Shown: positions 1 to 11,211 of the stretch, piece by piece | How positions within the stretch are numbered: position 1 is the first letter of the stretch | Layout of the letters: each line of letters starts with the position of its first letter | Source of the DNA: Ectocarpus siliculosus | Lineage: Eukaryota; Sar; Phaeophyceae; Ectocarpales; Ectocarpaceae | Direction: 5' to 3' | NCBI GenBank assembly: GCA_000310025.1 | Contig: FN649752.1 | Location: forward strand, 1,105,970 to 1,169,969 | Length of the DNA: 64,000 nt | Made by a program: the position numbers and the translations under genes | The notes under the pieces: model-generated | Told to the model about the DNA's origin: nothing | The model's database searches: none | Seen by the model: only the letters and a program-made list of their open reading frames with translations

Positions 1-1567
1 TAACCGGGCTCGAGCAGGGTACTGACCGGAAATAACCGGAAATGAGTCTTCGGCGGTACGTACCGGTTATAACCGCTCATAGCGGGGACGAAAACGGCCC
101 ATCCCCGGGGTGTTATTTAACGTATACGTCCGATATTTTGTTCGTTTGGAAGCAGCTCGCTGTATGCTGTTCAAGGTGCACTTCTGTGCGCGTTGCTGCC
201 ACTGCTGCCGCAGTCGTGTGTATCGTTTCAGCTTCCTACCTTGAACCTTTGAACCACGTTACAATGCAGGTGCAATAATATTGGAATGTTGTCATGAATA
301 CATTTTTTTTTTCTCGGCCATGAGAATATAGGAAAGCCCCGAGAAAAACGAAAAACAAAAAAGCTTGTCTTCTCATCTGCTAGTGCGTAATGTGCCTCCT
401 ATAGATCTCACAACAACGCGAAGCAAGTGGGAAAAAAAAAATACAAAAGGCCTTCAGGTTCAACCGAGAGTGCGGGCCCCAGAGCCCCCCACGAGGAGGA
501 TGCTGAAGAGGACATGTGGTCTTGGTGTTGCTCTGCTGTGTGGGTATAGGATGGTCTGCTACTGATGCTGTCGTGTGCGCTGGCTGGCGTGAGTGTGTGC
601 GCCATGTGCGAGGGGGGCCCGCAGGTGAAAATACCCCCCCCCCCAGTGAGGGGCCCCCCGGAATTGAAAAATAACCTGGGATTTCCAGGGTACCTACCGC
701 TGAACCCTGTAACCGGTTATAACCGGTACCCCGTTATCGACATCACTGTTTTTACTTCCCCACAACTGGCTCTCTGCGGTCAAAGATCTTCCAAGCATGC
801 GTGTATACTCATAAATCACGGCGGCAAGGATGGTGCAGCAGTGGGTCCATGTCTGGGGCTCACAGGGATGGGGACGCGGTATATGTAAGAGTGACGAACA
901 GGAGTACAGTAGTACTACTGCTGTACAGCAGTACCAGTTTTGCGGAGAGAAATAGACTGTACAGCAGCAGTAGTTCCTGAGCAGGTGTGCATGCCTGTCT
1001 CCGACAGCAACCGTCCGCACAAAGGTTGTACCTGTGCAAGCAATACCTGTCGGCACGTCCTTTCCACCTCAGCCTTGGACAGAGTATAGGGCAAGCGCAT
1101 ATATATGCTAGCGGCGCTAGATGCGAAGACGCTGACGGGAGACCGCCTCACCGAAGCGCCAGATCGACGGGAAAAAAAAAAAAGCGGCCCGCTTTTAGAG
1201 AATCGAGAGCATCATCCACTATCGCAAAAAAAAAATCCATAACTATCGTGATGAACTTTAACTCTGCACTCTGTACTACAAATAGAGAGCTGTGATCGGA
1301 GCTGTAGTCCCGAAAAACCTTTGCCTTTGAGCGAAATTTTGCGTACAGCCGACGAACCACCCTTCACTGCCAATACTGGGAACCACACGCACCGCAACCA
1401 CAACAACATCAAGCACCGACGCAGTACGTTAGCATCGGCTCCGGTTGCGCTTTCTCCGCTCTCCCCCGCGGATGCGGCACCGGGTTGATCAGATGTTGAG
1501 GGGCTGTACGTACCCTCCGACGGTACTGTGCGTTTGAATCTTAGACTACAGCAGTATCGGTAGGCAG
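1..1567. other. Unassigned stretch, no gene seen
   Basis: Reading frames here are short, compositionally biased and overlap on both strands, and none resembles a protein family. Short homopolymers recur (T near 303-312, A near 432-441, C near 634-644, A near 1172-1183). I found no tRNA, element end or tandem repeat. Confidence 0.6.
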
Positions 1568-1917
1568 TAGATTGGATCTGGCAAGGGTATCTGCCCCACG
1601 TCAGAGAGATGAGGCATGGGTGAATAGTGCTGTGCTATGTGAGTCCTGTGCGCATTGCTGATAAGCGTGTTGTTGGGGTGGGCTGCCTGTGTCTCCCTGC
1701 TGGTCTCTATGTAGTTGTTTGCTCTTAGCCGAGGCACAACGGTAGATTGGATCTGGCAAGGATATCTGCCCCACGTCAGAGAGATGAGGCATGGGTGAAT
1801 AATGCTGTGCTATGTGAGTCCTGTGCGCATTGCTGATAAGCGTGTTGTTGGGGTGGGCTGCCTGTGTCTCCCGGCTGGTCTCTATGTAGTTGTTTGCTCT
1901 TAGCCGAGGCACAACGG
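1568..1917. repeat. 175-bp tandem duplication (two copies)
   Basis: The unit starting tagattggatctggcaag at 1568 restarts at 1743 and is copied almost unchanged to 1917. Only a few substitutions separate the copies, so the duplication is recent. Open frames across it simply repeat a peptide and are not evidence of a gene. Confidence 0.92.
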
Positions 1918-3389
1918 CGATCTTTCGGCACGCAAAGTGATCGGCGCTGAGGACGGAGCTGAATCGGCCTGTAGTCACGAAAGGGTTAAAGGTACCAAGA
2001 GCTCGTTCTGTGACAATATAACGAGCTACGATGATATTTAAATATCGAACGATAGCTAACATTACCATCTATCTATCCCGTAACGAAAAAAAAGAAAAAT
2101 CGTTATTAGCGACAAGGTACAGCGGTAGCAGTTTGCCCAAGTTGAAGATGGAATATTGAGGGAAAACACGGCCCGGAGGGTGTTAACGGCTACCTTGAAT
2201 ACTAGTGATTGCGCTCGTTCTACTGCTTCCCAGAACTTCTCCTTTGGCACAAACAATGAGGATGGTACTAGCGAGCGTTTGAAAAAAAAAACACGCTTAC
2301 CCGGGGACAAAAACGAAGAATCCCCTGGTTTTCGTTTGACTGTTTATAGAAAAAAGAAGAAGGAGGAAGCAACAGCATCAACAATGCCACGCGACGGGAG
2401 GTAGCTTTACCCACCATCTGTCTCGTACAAGGTTAGATGCCATGGGGTATCGTGAGTGTGGAGAAAAAAGGTTGCAACTGCATTCCCGCACGGAACAGCC
2501 CGGAAAGCCGCGCAGCCCTGCTCTGATCATCAGTCCGTTCACCGCTCGTCACGATCGGCATTTTCTCTTCGAGCACCCAACGAGCCGGCCTGTTTATAGC
2601 TTGCCGGCGAGCAGAGTCTTCTGGCTACAAATAATGGCCATGGTCTCGGTGGTAGGGTGCCGATAGCCCCTTTATGAGCAGCGTGCAGCAGGTCGTGCCG
2701 TACACTTGCTTTGCAGGGGCCTCGCCGCAAGTGCTCCAAGCCTTCGAAGTCTTGAACTCCTTTCCTCTTTGATTTGATTTTGAAAAAAAAATCCCGCGGG
2801 GACTTCTTCCCAGACAGAGGACGTCGTCAGGAGGTAGCAGATATTCGACCAATCAGATCTCGATGTTAGTTCGATTTTTTCGATTTCATTTTCGGCACTT
2901 CGTTAAAATACGCCCTTAGCGGCTGAAGAAAAAAAAACGAGAAAGGCTGGAATATCGTACGCCACCCTGGCGCCGAACGCTGTAGAGGGCTCAGTTTTTA
3001 TCCAGTTGGAGCAAACTTGGGCTTAAAACGATCGGCATGGTCCATGACAACAAGAAAAAAAAGGCATTCCCCGATATTGGTGGCAAGATATGAATTTTTA
3101 AGCCACATGGCCGTTAACACCCGGGTGGTCTTTAATACCCGCCTCTATTCAACACCTCCAAAACACGTGGCGAGGAATATTCGGGATTGGTCGAGATACG
3201 GGACCCCCAATGACCGTAGCGTAAGCAGCAATAATCGCTCCACTCAATCTACAGGCGTCGAGAACGAACCAACGCAAGCTCGCGATATAACAACGCGTCG
3301 TTCTGGGCCCGACGCAGAGCATCGTCAGATATTTCCTAGGAACTTGTAGAGCATTCTAACTGCAGATCCAGGCGCGCGATCGACCACGC
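1918..3389. other. Unassigned stretch, no gene seen
   Basis: No convincing coding frame, RNA gene or element terminus was found. Small A-runs are frequent (for example near 2083, 2282, 2783 and 2931). The GC-rich block upstream of the recombinase starts beyond this stretch. Confidence 0.55.
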
Positions 3390-4260
3390 TCACGATGAAG
3401 AGGAAAAGAAGTGTTCCCGCAATGCCGCCCTGACGTTCGCCCGCCGCCTGCCGCCGGTTCGCTGCTTATACGACTTCAACCGCGACCAGATGCCGACACG
3501 GGCCTCCACGCGGAGCGCCAGGGCCGCGGCTGGGCAAGCAGGGCGAGGTCGGGCGGCGACACCCCCGACACCACGCACGAGGAGGTCTACCGCGCGATCG
3601 GTGGCGAGCTCGACGGCTCGCCCCTCGACGCGTAGCGGGTCACGTACTCCCGCGAAGCGTCGAGCGGTATCTTTGTCGCGAGCGTGAGAGACAGGCACCC
3701 GCGACCCCCCCGCTGACGAGAATGAGCTCACTCCTCTCCGCGGGCTGGTGGACGGCCTGAGGGAGGAGCTGCAGCGGGAGCGCGACGAAGCTGCCGGCGA
3801 TCGCCAGCAGCTTCAACCATCGATCGACGACCTGATCGCTACGCAAGCAGCAGGACCTGGCCTTCAGAGGGGTGCAACTGGTGGGCACAATCGCCCCGCC
3901 ATCGGCCTCTCGGGACGCCGCTGTGCCAGCACCGAGGCTGCTAAGGCTGCGGCAAAGGATAGGGCGCGGATTCAGGGGGACCTCCGCCGGGTAAAAGCGT
4001 GGCACATCCTCGGACGGCCTCCGGCAGTTGCAAAACTGTCGCAGCCGGAGTGGCAATCCTTGCCTCGCAAAGGCGTGTTCTGGTGACAGAGAAAGTGGCG
4101 GCAACGCTCGACACGCTCTCAAACTTCCGGGTCGAAGACCGTGGTCGCAGCGTTGGCCACGGCAACGGGGGAGGGTGCGGAGGAGAGGCGCGCGCCGCTG
4201 GCGAGGGCGGCGTGAGACCCAAGGCCGCTGATTTCTTCACCCACGGGAAAGACAAATAGG
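3390..4260 (+). pseudogene. GC-rich coding-like block with a charged helix, upstream of the tyrosine recombinase
   Basis: This block is clearly more GC-rich than its surroundings. A plus-strand frame ending at 4086 opens upstream of its first listed start (GTG at 3748). It encodes a Leu/Glu/Arg-rich stretch (LREELQRERDEAAGDRQQL) that would form a short amphipathic helix, then a low-complexity tail. A second frame (3411-3635) ends in a stop just before it, so any original protein is broken by stops or shifts. It lies 335 bp upstream of the recombinase frame on the same strand, so it could be the remnant of the first ORF (gag-like) of the same element. No family motif supports this. It could equally be non-coding GC-rich DNA. 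Confidence 0.25.
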
Positions 4261-4420
4261 GGCGCGGGCTCTCCCGCGTGGCGGGGGGGGGGCTACCTGG
4301 GTTGGCAGCGCACATGCGAAAAAAATCGAACGGCAGCACGCCGGTCTACACGAGGTTGGCCCGGGGCAATCAGCAGGCTCAGTCCTGGGACAGGCAGGAC
4401 GGGACTCTGTTGCCGACGTC

Positions 4421-5504
4421 TTGGCATCCAGCTCGTCGAGCACTCAGTTGTCTAGAAGGACTTACACGTCAGGCTTCAACTCTCGGTGCACGTTGCGGGG
4501 GCTGACGGAGAAGCCCAAGTTTCTAGGGCAACGTGCCAGGGACCTTCATGTGTGGGAGTTGATAGACTTCGTAGCTTGGTGTTTCGAGTCTGAGGGTAAT
4601 CTAGCGAGCACAATATCCGGAAAAATCACGGCTGTGCAAAAATTTTCATACTTGCAGGCTGGAAGCTTCGGTCGAGCTAGACTTGTCGTCTCCGATGTTG
4701 AAATGTGCGCTAAGGGGGGTGGCGAGGAACCACGAGGCTTTGGGGACGGTACGCCGTGTGCGCCTGCCTGTGTACTGGCGTATGCCGCTGGACGGGGAAA
4801 GCGCAAGGCAGAACTGGGGGGAAGGGGGCAGAGTGATGTGGCTGTGTCTGTGCCTGTCCTATCTCTTCATCACACGGTCTGATGAGGTGTTCGCGAATGA
4901 CGCGGGCAGGGTGCATGAGGCACACCGTCTGACGAGGGCGGACAAATCATTGTTTGCCGACGGGACGCAACTAGACTTTAGTCACTATGGTAGAGCAGAC
5001 CGTGTCGAGATGAGGTTTAGAGGGCACAAGGCCGATCAAGAGCAGAAAAGCAACATTCGGGTTCGTACGCGAAACGAAGTCACTGGACCGCAGTCAGGTG
5101 TAAGAGCACGCGGCGGCGCGGTGGCTCTTGTGGTGGCGCTATTGTCGTGTCATGCGACGTTGCCTGACTCCGCTCCGTTGGCTTCGTACCGTAGTGGAAG
5201 AGCAGTGAGAGTAGTGAGGTATAGTGCTGCCCTCCGTGCAGTCAGAGAAGTGGTAGCGAAGTCGGGGTGTAACCCCCAGGAGCACGCGTTGCACTCGTTG
5301 CGAATTGGAGACGCGACGGCCCTTGCATCGGGCGGAGACATCGCAGAACGAGTGATTCAGAGAGAAGGAAAGTGGAGGTCGATTGCCTACAAGCCGTACG
5401 CGCGAAACAATGTAGAGGATTCGCGGCGAGTGCCACGGAACTACAGACTGCAGCAGGATAGTATCGAGACAGCCGGGGGAGGGGACCGTATGGGGAACGC
5501 ATAG
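4421..5504 (+). pseudogene. Tyrosine recombinase of a Crypton- or DIRS-like element, frameshifted
   Basis: Tyrosine recombinases cut and rejoin DNA through a tyrosine-DNA intermediate; Cryptons and DIRS-type retroelements use them to integrate. The first frame (4421 onward) has the core-binding start (QLSRRTYTSGFNS) and helices to about 4655. The catalytic domain continues one frame over, from about 4660 to the stop at 5504. In the 273-residue second frame I see the first catalytic Arg in FITRSDEVF (R65), a basic loop with RGHK (K116), the H-S-L-R box (204-207), GKWRS (229-233) and the candidate nucleophile in YKPYAR (Y236 or Y239). The homologous reading switches from LQAGSF to VELDLSSPM, which implies a 1-nt indel near 4655-4672. 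No reverse transcriptase lies within several kb. Duplicated 239-bp repeats follow the gene. Crypton versus an internally deleted DIRS/Ngaro relative is unresolved. Confidence 0.8.
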
Positions 5505-5544
5505 TTGACTTATTCGGTAATCGTCCAGAAACTGACCTCGATGT

Positions 5545-5783
5545 GGGTGTTGTAGAATGGTGTGTACCATTTGAGGACTTGGTCAGTTTTGTGACTCCTG
5601 CGGTAGCAGTCGTAGTCCCCCGGCTAGTATTTGTGGGGAGAGAGACGGATTTGTAACAGTTGACGCCGGCCTTCGCAGCTAACGCGGCCGGAGAGACGAT
5701 GAGTGTTTCGTGCGTCTCTCTCCCCAACACGTAGCCTAGAAACCGAAGAAATAATGAAGCAATTCGAAAGAAAACAAAATAAA
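5545..5783 (+). repeat. 239-bp direct repeat, copy 1 (downstream of recombinase)
   Basis: This matches 6118-6356 almost base for base; the copies differ at a few positions. It begins 40 bp after the recombinase stop. It contains a perfect 12-bp inverted repeat, ggggagagagac at 5635-5646 against gtctctctcccc at 5714-5725, enclosing a smaller ccggcc/ggccgg stem, so it can fold into a long hairpin. The pair with a unique 334-bp spacer resembles the B1-A2-B2 end of elements with split direct repeats. Confidence 0.9.
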
Positions 5784-6117
5784 AGGAAGGTTTGTTCGAA
5801 GAGCAGATAGAATAAACTAGTGTTTATTTTGTAACAGTCGAATTAGAATTTGGCTTCATTTTCTATCGGAAACCCAGGGTCACGGTGTTTGGATTTATTA
5901 TTGTAGTCTATAGCTGGGGGTGTCATTCCGTGATCGAGTCCACGCAGGGGCTGTAGCAAAGTCGGGTAACGTGTGAGAGCTACAGAGCGCGTGAAGCAAC
6001 GGAAGGACAGCAGCAGCCGCCTAACGCAGTAGCGGCGGCAGTTTAGAAAATCCCGCCCTCCCATCCCTTTTCTTTCGAAGGTGGTGGCGTAAGTTCGGGA
6101 ATATTCGGTATCTAGTC
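5784..6117. other. Spacer between the two 239-bp repeats
   Basis: No gene seen. If the flanking repeats are B1 and B2 of a split-direct-repeat element, this would be A2. I looked for a convincing matching A1 copy upstream of 4421 and did not find one; only a short word around aatattcgg (near 3178 and 6099) is shared. Confidence 0.4.
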
Positions 6118-6356
6118 GGGTGTTGTAGAATGGTGTGTACCATTTGAGGACTTGGTCAGTTTTGGGACTCCTGCGGTAGCAGTCGTAGTCCCCCGGCTAG
6201 TATTTGTGGGGAGAGAGATGGATTTGTAACAGTTGACGCCGGCCTTCGCAGCTAACGCGGCCGGAGAGACGATGAGCGTTTCGTGCGTCTCTCTCCCCAA
6301 CACGTAGCCTAGAAACCGAAGAAATAATGAAGCAATTCGAAAGAAAACAAAATAAA
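6118..6356 (+). repeat. 239-bp direct repeat, copy 2
   Basis: Second copy of the repeat at 5545-5783, in the same orientation and offset by 573 bp. The internal hairpin is retained with one changed pair (ggggagagagat against gtctctctcccc, 6208-6298). Confidence 0.9.
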
Positions 6357-7187
6357 CTCACACACGTTCTTTTTCGGGACCCGTCACGTGCAACAACGAT
6401 GCGCCGTCACCCTCCCTTTGGGTTGGCTTTTTGTGCTCTTTATTTCCTCTGTGCTCGGCGGTGGATGGAGTTCGTGTGGATGGGGGTAGGTGGGCACGCG
6501 CCGTGTATGCGAGTAGATTGTGGTCCCGCATCTATGGACGCTGTTCACCCAAATCGGGATCCGATAAAATTATTTCACCTTTTATTGTTTTCTTTCGAAT
6601 TGCATTTATTAATATTTTCTACCGCCCGAGGGAAGAGAGAGATACCAAACTGGCAGAGAGCACATTTCCCGCAGACACGTTTCTACGGCCTTTCTATCGT
6701 GCCTCTGCCTCCCTCCCAATAAACACTGTCTCTCTCTTCCCTACAAACAGCAACTGAGGGTGCTCTCTCCTGCGGTGGAGGGAACCAATCTTACTGCACA
6801 CAGTAGTCTCAGATGACCAAGTCCCTAAAATGGTACCCTACCATGTTCTTCGCCTCACATACATACAGCTATAAGTTCTACCAGATACTTAATCCGTCCT
6901 CTCCTTTCCCCCACCTTCGAAAGAAAATGGGTGGGTGGGTGGGAAAAGATGTTCGTGTGTGCATGAGCGGATGAGAATATTCCAACGGGACTGTAGGAAT
7001 TGGCTATGCAGATAGGAATTGATAGTCCCCTGGGTTGGTTCCATGGTTGATCCACGGGGCTCGACCCTGCGGGAGTGCTTGCTGTGTCGTGGCACTCTCT
7101 CTGTCTCCCGCCGCGTCCTGATCGTGTCTGCTGTCCTAAATACAAGTGATACCATCATCTTCAACACACTTACAAGGGTATACTAAC
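6357..7187. other. Unassigned stretch, no gene seen
   Basis: Frames such as 6327-6722 and 6855-7145 lack any recognisable motif and overlap on opposite strands. No element end other than the neighbouring repeats was found. Confidence 0.5.
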
Positions 7188-7200
7188 AAAAGACTCCACC

Positions 7201-7485
7201 TGTCAGCTCCAGAGGCTGGCACACCACTAGAAGCCTTCTATGTGACCACCTCGCTAGTTGTCTCTGCGATACTCTCTCTCTGGCACTCTAAGACTCTGTG
7301 GACACAAGGCTTGAACAGAATGGTAACACATGCGACTCCTCCTCTCGACCGAGGGGGTCGCGCAGTACGCAATGCGTTCCGGGTACACCAATATAAACAG
7401 TACGGCAATTCGAGTTGTTTCAATAAACCTCGGTTTGTTTTGTCTACGCCTTTGTCTACGCCTTAAACAAACCTGCCCTTTTTCA
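7201..7485 (+). repeat. LTR-like direct repeat, copy A
   Basis: This is highly similar to 9674-9966 over about 270 bp. It starts TGTCAGCTCC and can be read to end TTTTCA. It contains a TATA-like AATATAAACA near 7390 and AATAAA near 7421, as expected of an LTR promoter and polyadenylation signal. Against an LTR call, similarity extends a few bases upstream of TG (actccac in both copies) and no matching target-site duplication is visible. It may be a solo LTR or another dispersed repeat. Confidence 0.55.
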
Positions 7486-7660
7486 AATCCCGATTTGGTT
7501 TTGGGTCGTCCTGTTATAAGTCCTAAAGATTCGACGGGTTCCATAACATTTCAGCCAATCAACGAGAGAGTTCTGTGGATCTTCCGGTCTTATAACCAAA
7601 TCTGAATGTGATTTCGAGATCTGAATTCTTCGTTAAGACCGACCCCAAGTAGCGATGATG

Positions 7661-8770
7661 CGAAAACAAGACCACCAACCACGGCCGCCACACACAATTT
7701 ATGTGTGTTGTTCCGGCATTCGTACTCTCTGTATTCATGCGTGAATCGCCACGCAGACAACAAATTGGTAAGAAGCGCTGTTGAGACCACAAGCCCACCA
7801 ACCACGGCCGCCACACAATATTGGTGTGAGGAGTTTCGGCATTTACACTCTCGATATTCATGCGTGAATCGCCCACAGGCAACCTTGGTAAGTAGTGCTG
7901 TGGCGAAAACACGCCCACCAACCACGGCCGCCACACACTTTTTACGTGTATGGTTCCGGCATTGGTACTCTCTGTCTTCATGCGTGAATTGCCAACAGGC
8001 AACAACCCTGGTGAGTAGCGCTGTAGCGAAAACAAGACCACCAACCATGGCCGCCACACACTATTTATGTGTATGGTTCCGGCATTCATACTCTCTGTAT
8101 TCATGCGTGAATTGCCAACAGGCAACAACCCTGGTAAGTAGCGCTGTTGCGAAAACAAGCCCACCACCACGGCCGCCACACACTATTTATGTGTGTAGCT
8201 CCGGCTTTCATACTATGTCTATTCATGCGGGAATCGCCACACAGGCAACAACCCTGGTACCTCGCGCTGTTGCGAAAACAAGCCCACCAACCACGGCCGC
8301 CACACACTATTTATGTGTGTGGCTCCGGCATTTACACTCTCTCTATTCGTGGGTGAATTGCCAACAGGCAACAACCCTGGTAAGTAGCGCTGTTGCGAAA
8401 ACAAGCCCACCAACCACGGCCGCCACACACTATTTATGCGTGCGGTGCCGGCGTATATACTCGCTGTAATCATGCGTGAATCGCCACGGAGACAACAACC
8501 CTGGTAAGCAGCGCTGTAGCGAAAACAAGCCCACCATCCACGGCCGCCACAAACTTTATATGTGTGTGGTTCCGGCGTTTACACCACGGCCGCCAAACCC
8601 TATTTACTTGTGTGGCTCCGGCATTCATACTCTCTGTCTTCATGCGTGAATCGCCACAAAGGTAAAACACCCCTGGTGAGTAGCGCTGTAGTCATGTTGC
8701 GAAAACACGCCCACCAACCACGGCCGCCACACAGTATTTATGTGCGTGGTTCCGGCGTTTACACGTTCTC
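7661..8770. repeat. 122-bp satellite, about 10 units
   Basis: The word cggccgcca recurs near 7682, 7805, 7925, 8048, 8170, 8293, 8415, 8540, 8586 and 8720. This gives a period of about 122 bp with one short unit. Each unit also carries gcattcatactctctgtatt and gaaaacaagcccacca words. Long open frames across it are repeat peptides. I searched the unit for CTGATGA and GAAA hammerhead cores on both strands and saw none. Confidence 0.93.
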
Positions 8771-8867
8771 ACGGCAAGTCTCCAACAATTGTGTATGTTG
8801 TCCTTCTGTAAGTATCGTCGACATACATACTTCACTTGCAATTGCATAATCTCTGGCTTTTAACGAC

Positions 8868-9013
8868 TGCAGCGTAAATCTGAAGAAGCCAGATTTTCCC
8901 ATGTGATACACACTCGTGTACAGGACACCATGTGATCCAAAACAACTGCAACGCATATCTGAGGCCAGATTAGTCCATGTGATACACTCGTTTACAGCAC
9001 ACCATGTGATCCA
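8868..9013. repeat. Imperfect tandem repeat of about 70-78 bp (two copies)
   Basis: The block from actgcagcgtaaatctg (8868) to ccatgtgatcc (about 8938) is repeated with changes from 8946 to about 9013. Both copies carry cagatt...ccatgtgatacac. No coding evidence was found. Confidence 0.75.
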
Positions 9014-9673
9014 GCATTCATTCGTGTATGTACGAAACACCAAACAACAAAAGTTTGTGAGTATTGTCTTGCTTGGCTGTGGCCACCACACACTCGTTAG
9101 ATGCGGAGCAGGTATTGAAACCACGTTCAACATGGTGAATGTAACGCCGCAGAACCGAATTATTGTTCGATTTGGAACAACACCTGTATTTGCAGAGTGT
9201 ATGCATACATGATCCAGATGGCTGCGTACTCTTCGTACGGTGGCAACAGCCGTGACAGCCAGCGCTGTCGAAGCAGACCCACCAACCTCGGTCACCAAAC
9301 CCGGTTGATGTGTTTAGTCATTGAATCACGTGCGACATGGGTGATTGGGTACGCCACCGAATCAACCCAGCAGCAGCGGGATCTCTCTCCCCATGCAAAC
9401 GTGCAGGACACTCCGTTGGGGTTGTGTCTCTCCCTGACACACCAAAACACATTGTGGGTTTTGCTCTCTTCCCACATCATCCCACATTGTCATCACATCA
9501 CCACACGTACCGCTCAGTGTTGCGCCCTAGATGCCACGCCTGCCGGCGCCTGGCGTCCTTGCTCTCCTCTTCGCTCTCGTCATCTCAGGACCATGGGTTC
9601 TCACTTACGACTGCTGTAGCTCGGGTAGCCCGATTTCTCAACTGGAAGAGGAGGCAAGAAATACTCCACTTCG
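9014..9673. other. Unassigned stretch between repeats
   Basis: No gene recognised. A purine-rich tract (ggaagaggaggcaagaaa, near 9640-9660) lies just before LTR-like copy B, as a polypurine tract would. That is suggestive only. Confidence 0.4.
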
Positions 9674-9966
9674 TGTCAGCTCCAGAGGCTGGCACACCAC
9701 TAGAAGCCTTCTATGTGACCACCTCGCTAGTTGTCTCTGCGGTACTCTCTCTCTTGCACGCTGACTCTGTGGACACAAGGCTTGTGAACAGAATGGTAAC
9801 ACATGGGACTCCTCCTCTCGACCGAGGGGGGCCCGCACTACGGAATACGTTCCGGGTACCCCAATATAAACAGTATGGCAATTCGAGCTGTTTCAATAAA
9901 CCTCGGTTTGTTTCGTCTACGCCTTTGTCTACGCTTTATTATGAAACAAACCTGTCTTTCTTTTCA
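9674..9966 (+). repeat. LTR-like direct repeat, copy B
   Basis: Second copy of 7201-7485 in the same orientation, again with TG start, TATA-like and AATAAA words and a TTTTCA end. Flanks (cttcg before, ccgtt after) do not match those of copy A, so the pair is not proven to bound one element. If it did, the interior would be 2.2 kb dominated by the 122-bp satellite. Confidence 0.55.
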
Positions 9967-10080
9967 CCGTTCCGTGAAAAATGCGTGAATTTTCCGTTGC
10001 GTTAACAGTAGGCCTTAGGAGTACACTGGTTGAGGGCTCTCATTGATTGGCCGCCCATGGGCTTCCCATGCGCATGTTAC

Positions 10081-10268
10081 TTTTTCAGAACGTGGATGGC
10101 ATGCTAATAATTGAGACTGCGTCTCGTCTGGGAGATGAATCTGTTGGTTCGATGTTAGCTGCGCTCACTCCTTCAAACACCAAGCATGAAACGAAGATGG
10201 ATGTGAACGAGTTTCAAAACATTTATTATGCTCATTCGCATGAGCGATTGCTTCGTACAACTACAAGG
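10081..10268 (+). pseudogene. Copia fragment: pre-integrase region
   Basis: This stretch matches the Copia element at 26299-26490 base for base over most of its length. It encodes the segment with AALTPSNTKHETKMDVNEF and AHSHERLLRT, the zinc-binding region just before a Copia integrase. It breaks off abruptly at both ends and has an extra codon (IYYAHS). It is a truncated scrap with no flanking gag, integrase or LTR. Confidence 0.85.
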
Positions 10269-10429
10269 CTTTTTGGCGGCTTACGCCGCCACGCTGAGAG
10301 AAGCGTACCGCAAGACGCATGTTTGTTGGCGTCTGGTAAATGATGGTATGCGGTGGCTGTGAGATTCTCAGCAACATGTTCCCGTAGTATGCAGACGTGA
10401 GAAATGATGAACCACATTACTTGGCTTAC

Positions 10430-10800
10430 GTTTGCAGGACACTAGCGGCAAAGTCACACACTAAACGACGGCATTCAGCAGTCATCCGCACTAACCGGTG
10501 AGCAGAAACACGTGCGACACGACACGGGTTAGTGTAAAGTCACACAGTGCACACTTATGGCAACGGTGAATAAAAGCACGGTCCACCCAACGACACGACA
10601 CGGCCTAGTCAACCACACGGGCTCCACCCAACGCAAACCACACGAAACGGCATAGTCAACCACGCAAACGTCATGACAACGGCAAAGTCACACACTACAT
10701 ACGACACCTGGCATAGTCATCCTGACAACATGACCACGGGAGAGTCACACACTAACGGCAGCGACGATCCGCTAACCCAAAGACTTTGGAACCAACGACT
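10430..10800. repeat. Degenerate short tandem repeats
   Basis: Variants of cggcaaagtcacacacta and acgacacgacacgg recur irregularly. No regular period could be fixed by eye. No coding frame was seen. Confidence 0.5.
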
Positions 10801-10862
10801 ATTCTCGCTACAACCTATCCTTCATAGCTACTTGTGACGCAATGATGTATTGCTATGATGCT

Positions 10863-11018
10863 CCTTTGGACTGAATCCAACCGCCGTCCTCATGCCGATT
10901 CGGATGGCGCGGTTGTGCTTGGGTCAAACGAGGTTCTGTTCCTTTGGACTCAATCCAACCCCCGTCCTGATGTTGGTCCGGATGGCGCGGTTGTCCTTGG
11001 GTCACACGAGGCTGTTGG
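10863..11018 (-). repeat. 78-bp tandem repeat, two units, in an open minus-strand frame
   Basis: The word cctttggact at 10863 restarts at 10941, giving two 78-bp units (26 codons each). On the minus strand they encode a Pro/Gln/Arg-rich peptide ending QDGGWIESKG and EDGGWIQSKG. This frame runs into the N gap toward the Helitron remnant and may be its C-terminal tail, but the gap prevents proof. Confidence 0.7.
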
Positions 11019-11211
11019 TCTTGTGACTGGTGCCCTGGTGTGTTGTGCGGAAGACATCCAATGTAGTCGATGTATTTGGGGGGCATGGCGGGGGACTCAG
11101 TGGCAGAGTCTGTCGCAGCTTGGACAAACGCAGAGAATGTAACGTTCGCAACAAAAGCAGTTTTGTTAAGGTCTCCAAGCAAGCGCGAGGGTAGAGTGAG
11201 GCATTTAATTG
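11019..11211 (-). other. Open minus-strand frame beside the gap, possibly Helitron C-terminus
   Basis: The frame encodes a stretch with LPSRLLGDLNKTAFVANVTF and continues into the tandem repeat. It is in frame with the helicase remnant only by chance of N-gap length, so the link is unproven. I do not recognise the sequence. Confidence 0.25.

Noticed and set aside
3179-3200. A1 repeat partner for 5784-6117
   Set aside because: Only a short word around aatattcgg is shared, not enough to claim a repeat.
7559-8469. Frames of 155-254 residues on both strands
   Set aside because: They follow the 122-bp satellite period and encode a repeated peptide on each strand.
7661-8770. CRISPR array
   Set aside because: Whole 122-bp units repeat without unique spacers, in a eukaryotic context.
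7661-8770. Hammerhead ribozyme in tandem repeats, as in retrozymes
   Set aside because: No CTGATGA core with a partnering GAAA was seen on either strand of the 122-bp unit; the 125-bp satellite at 48.6-51.3 kb also lacks CTGATGA.
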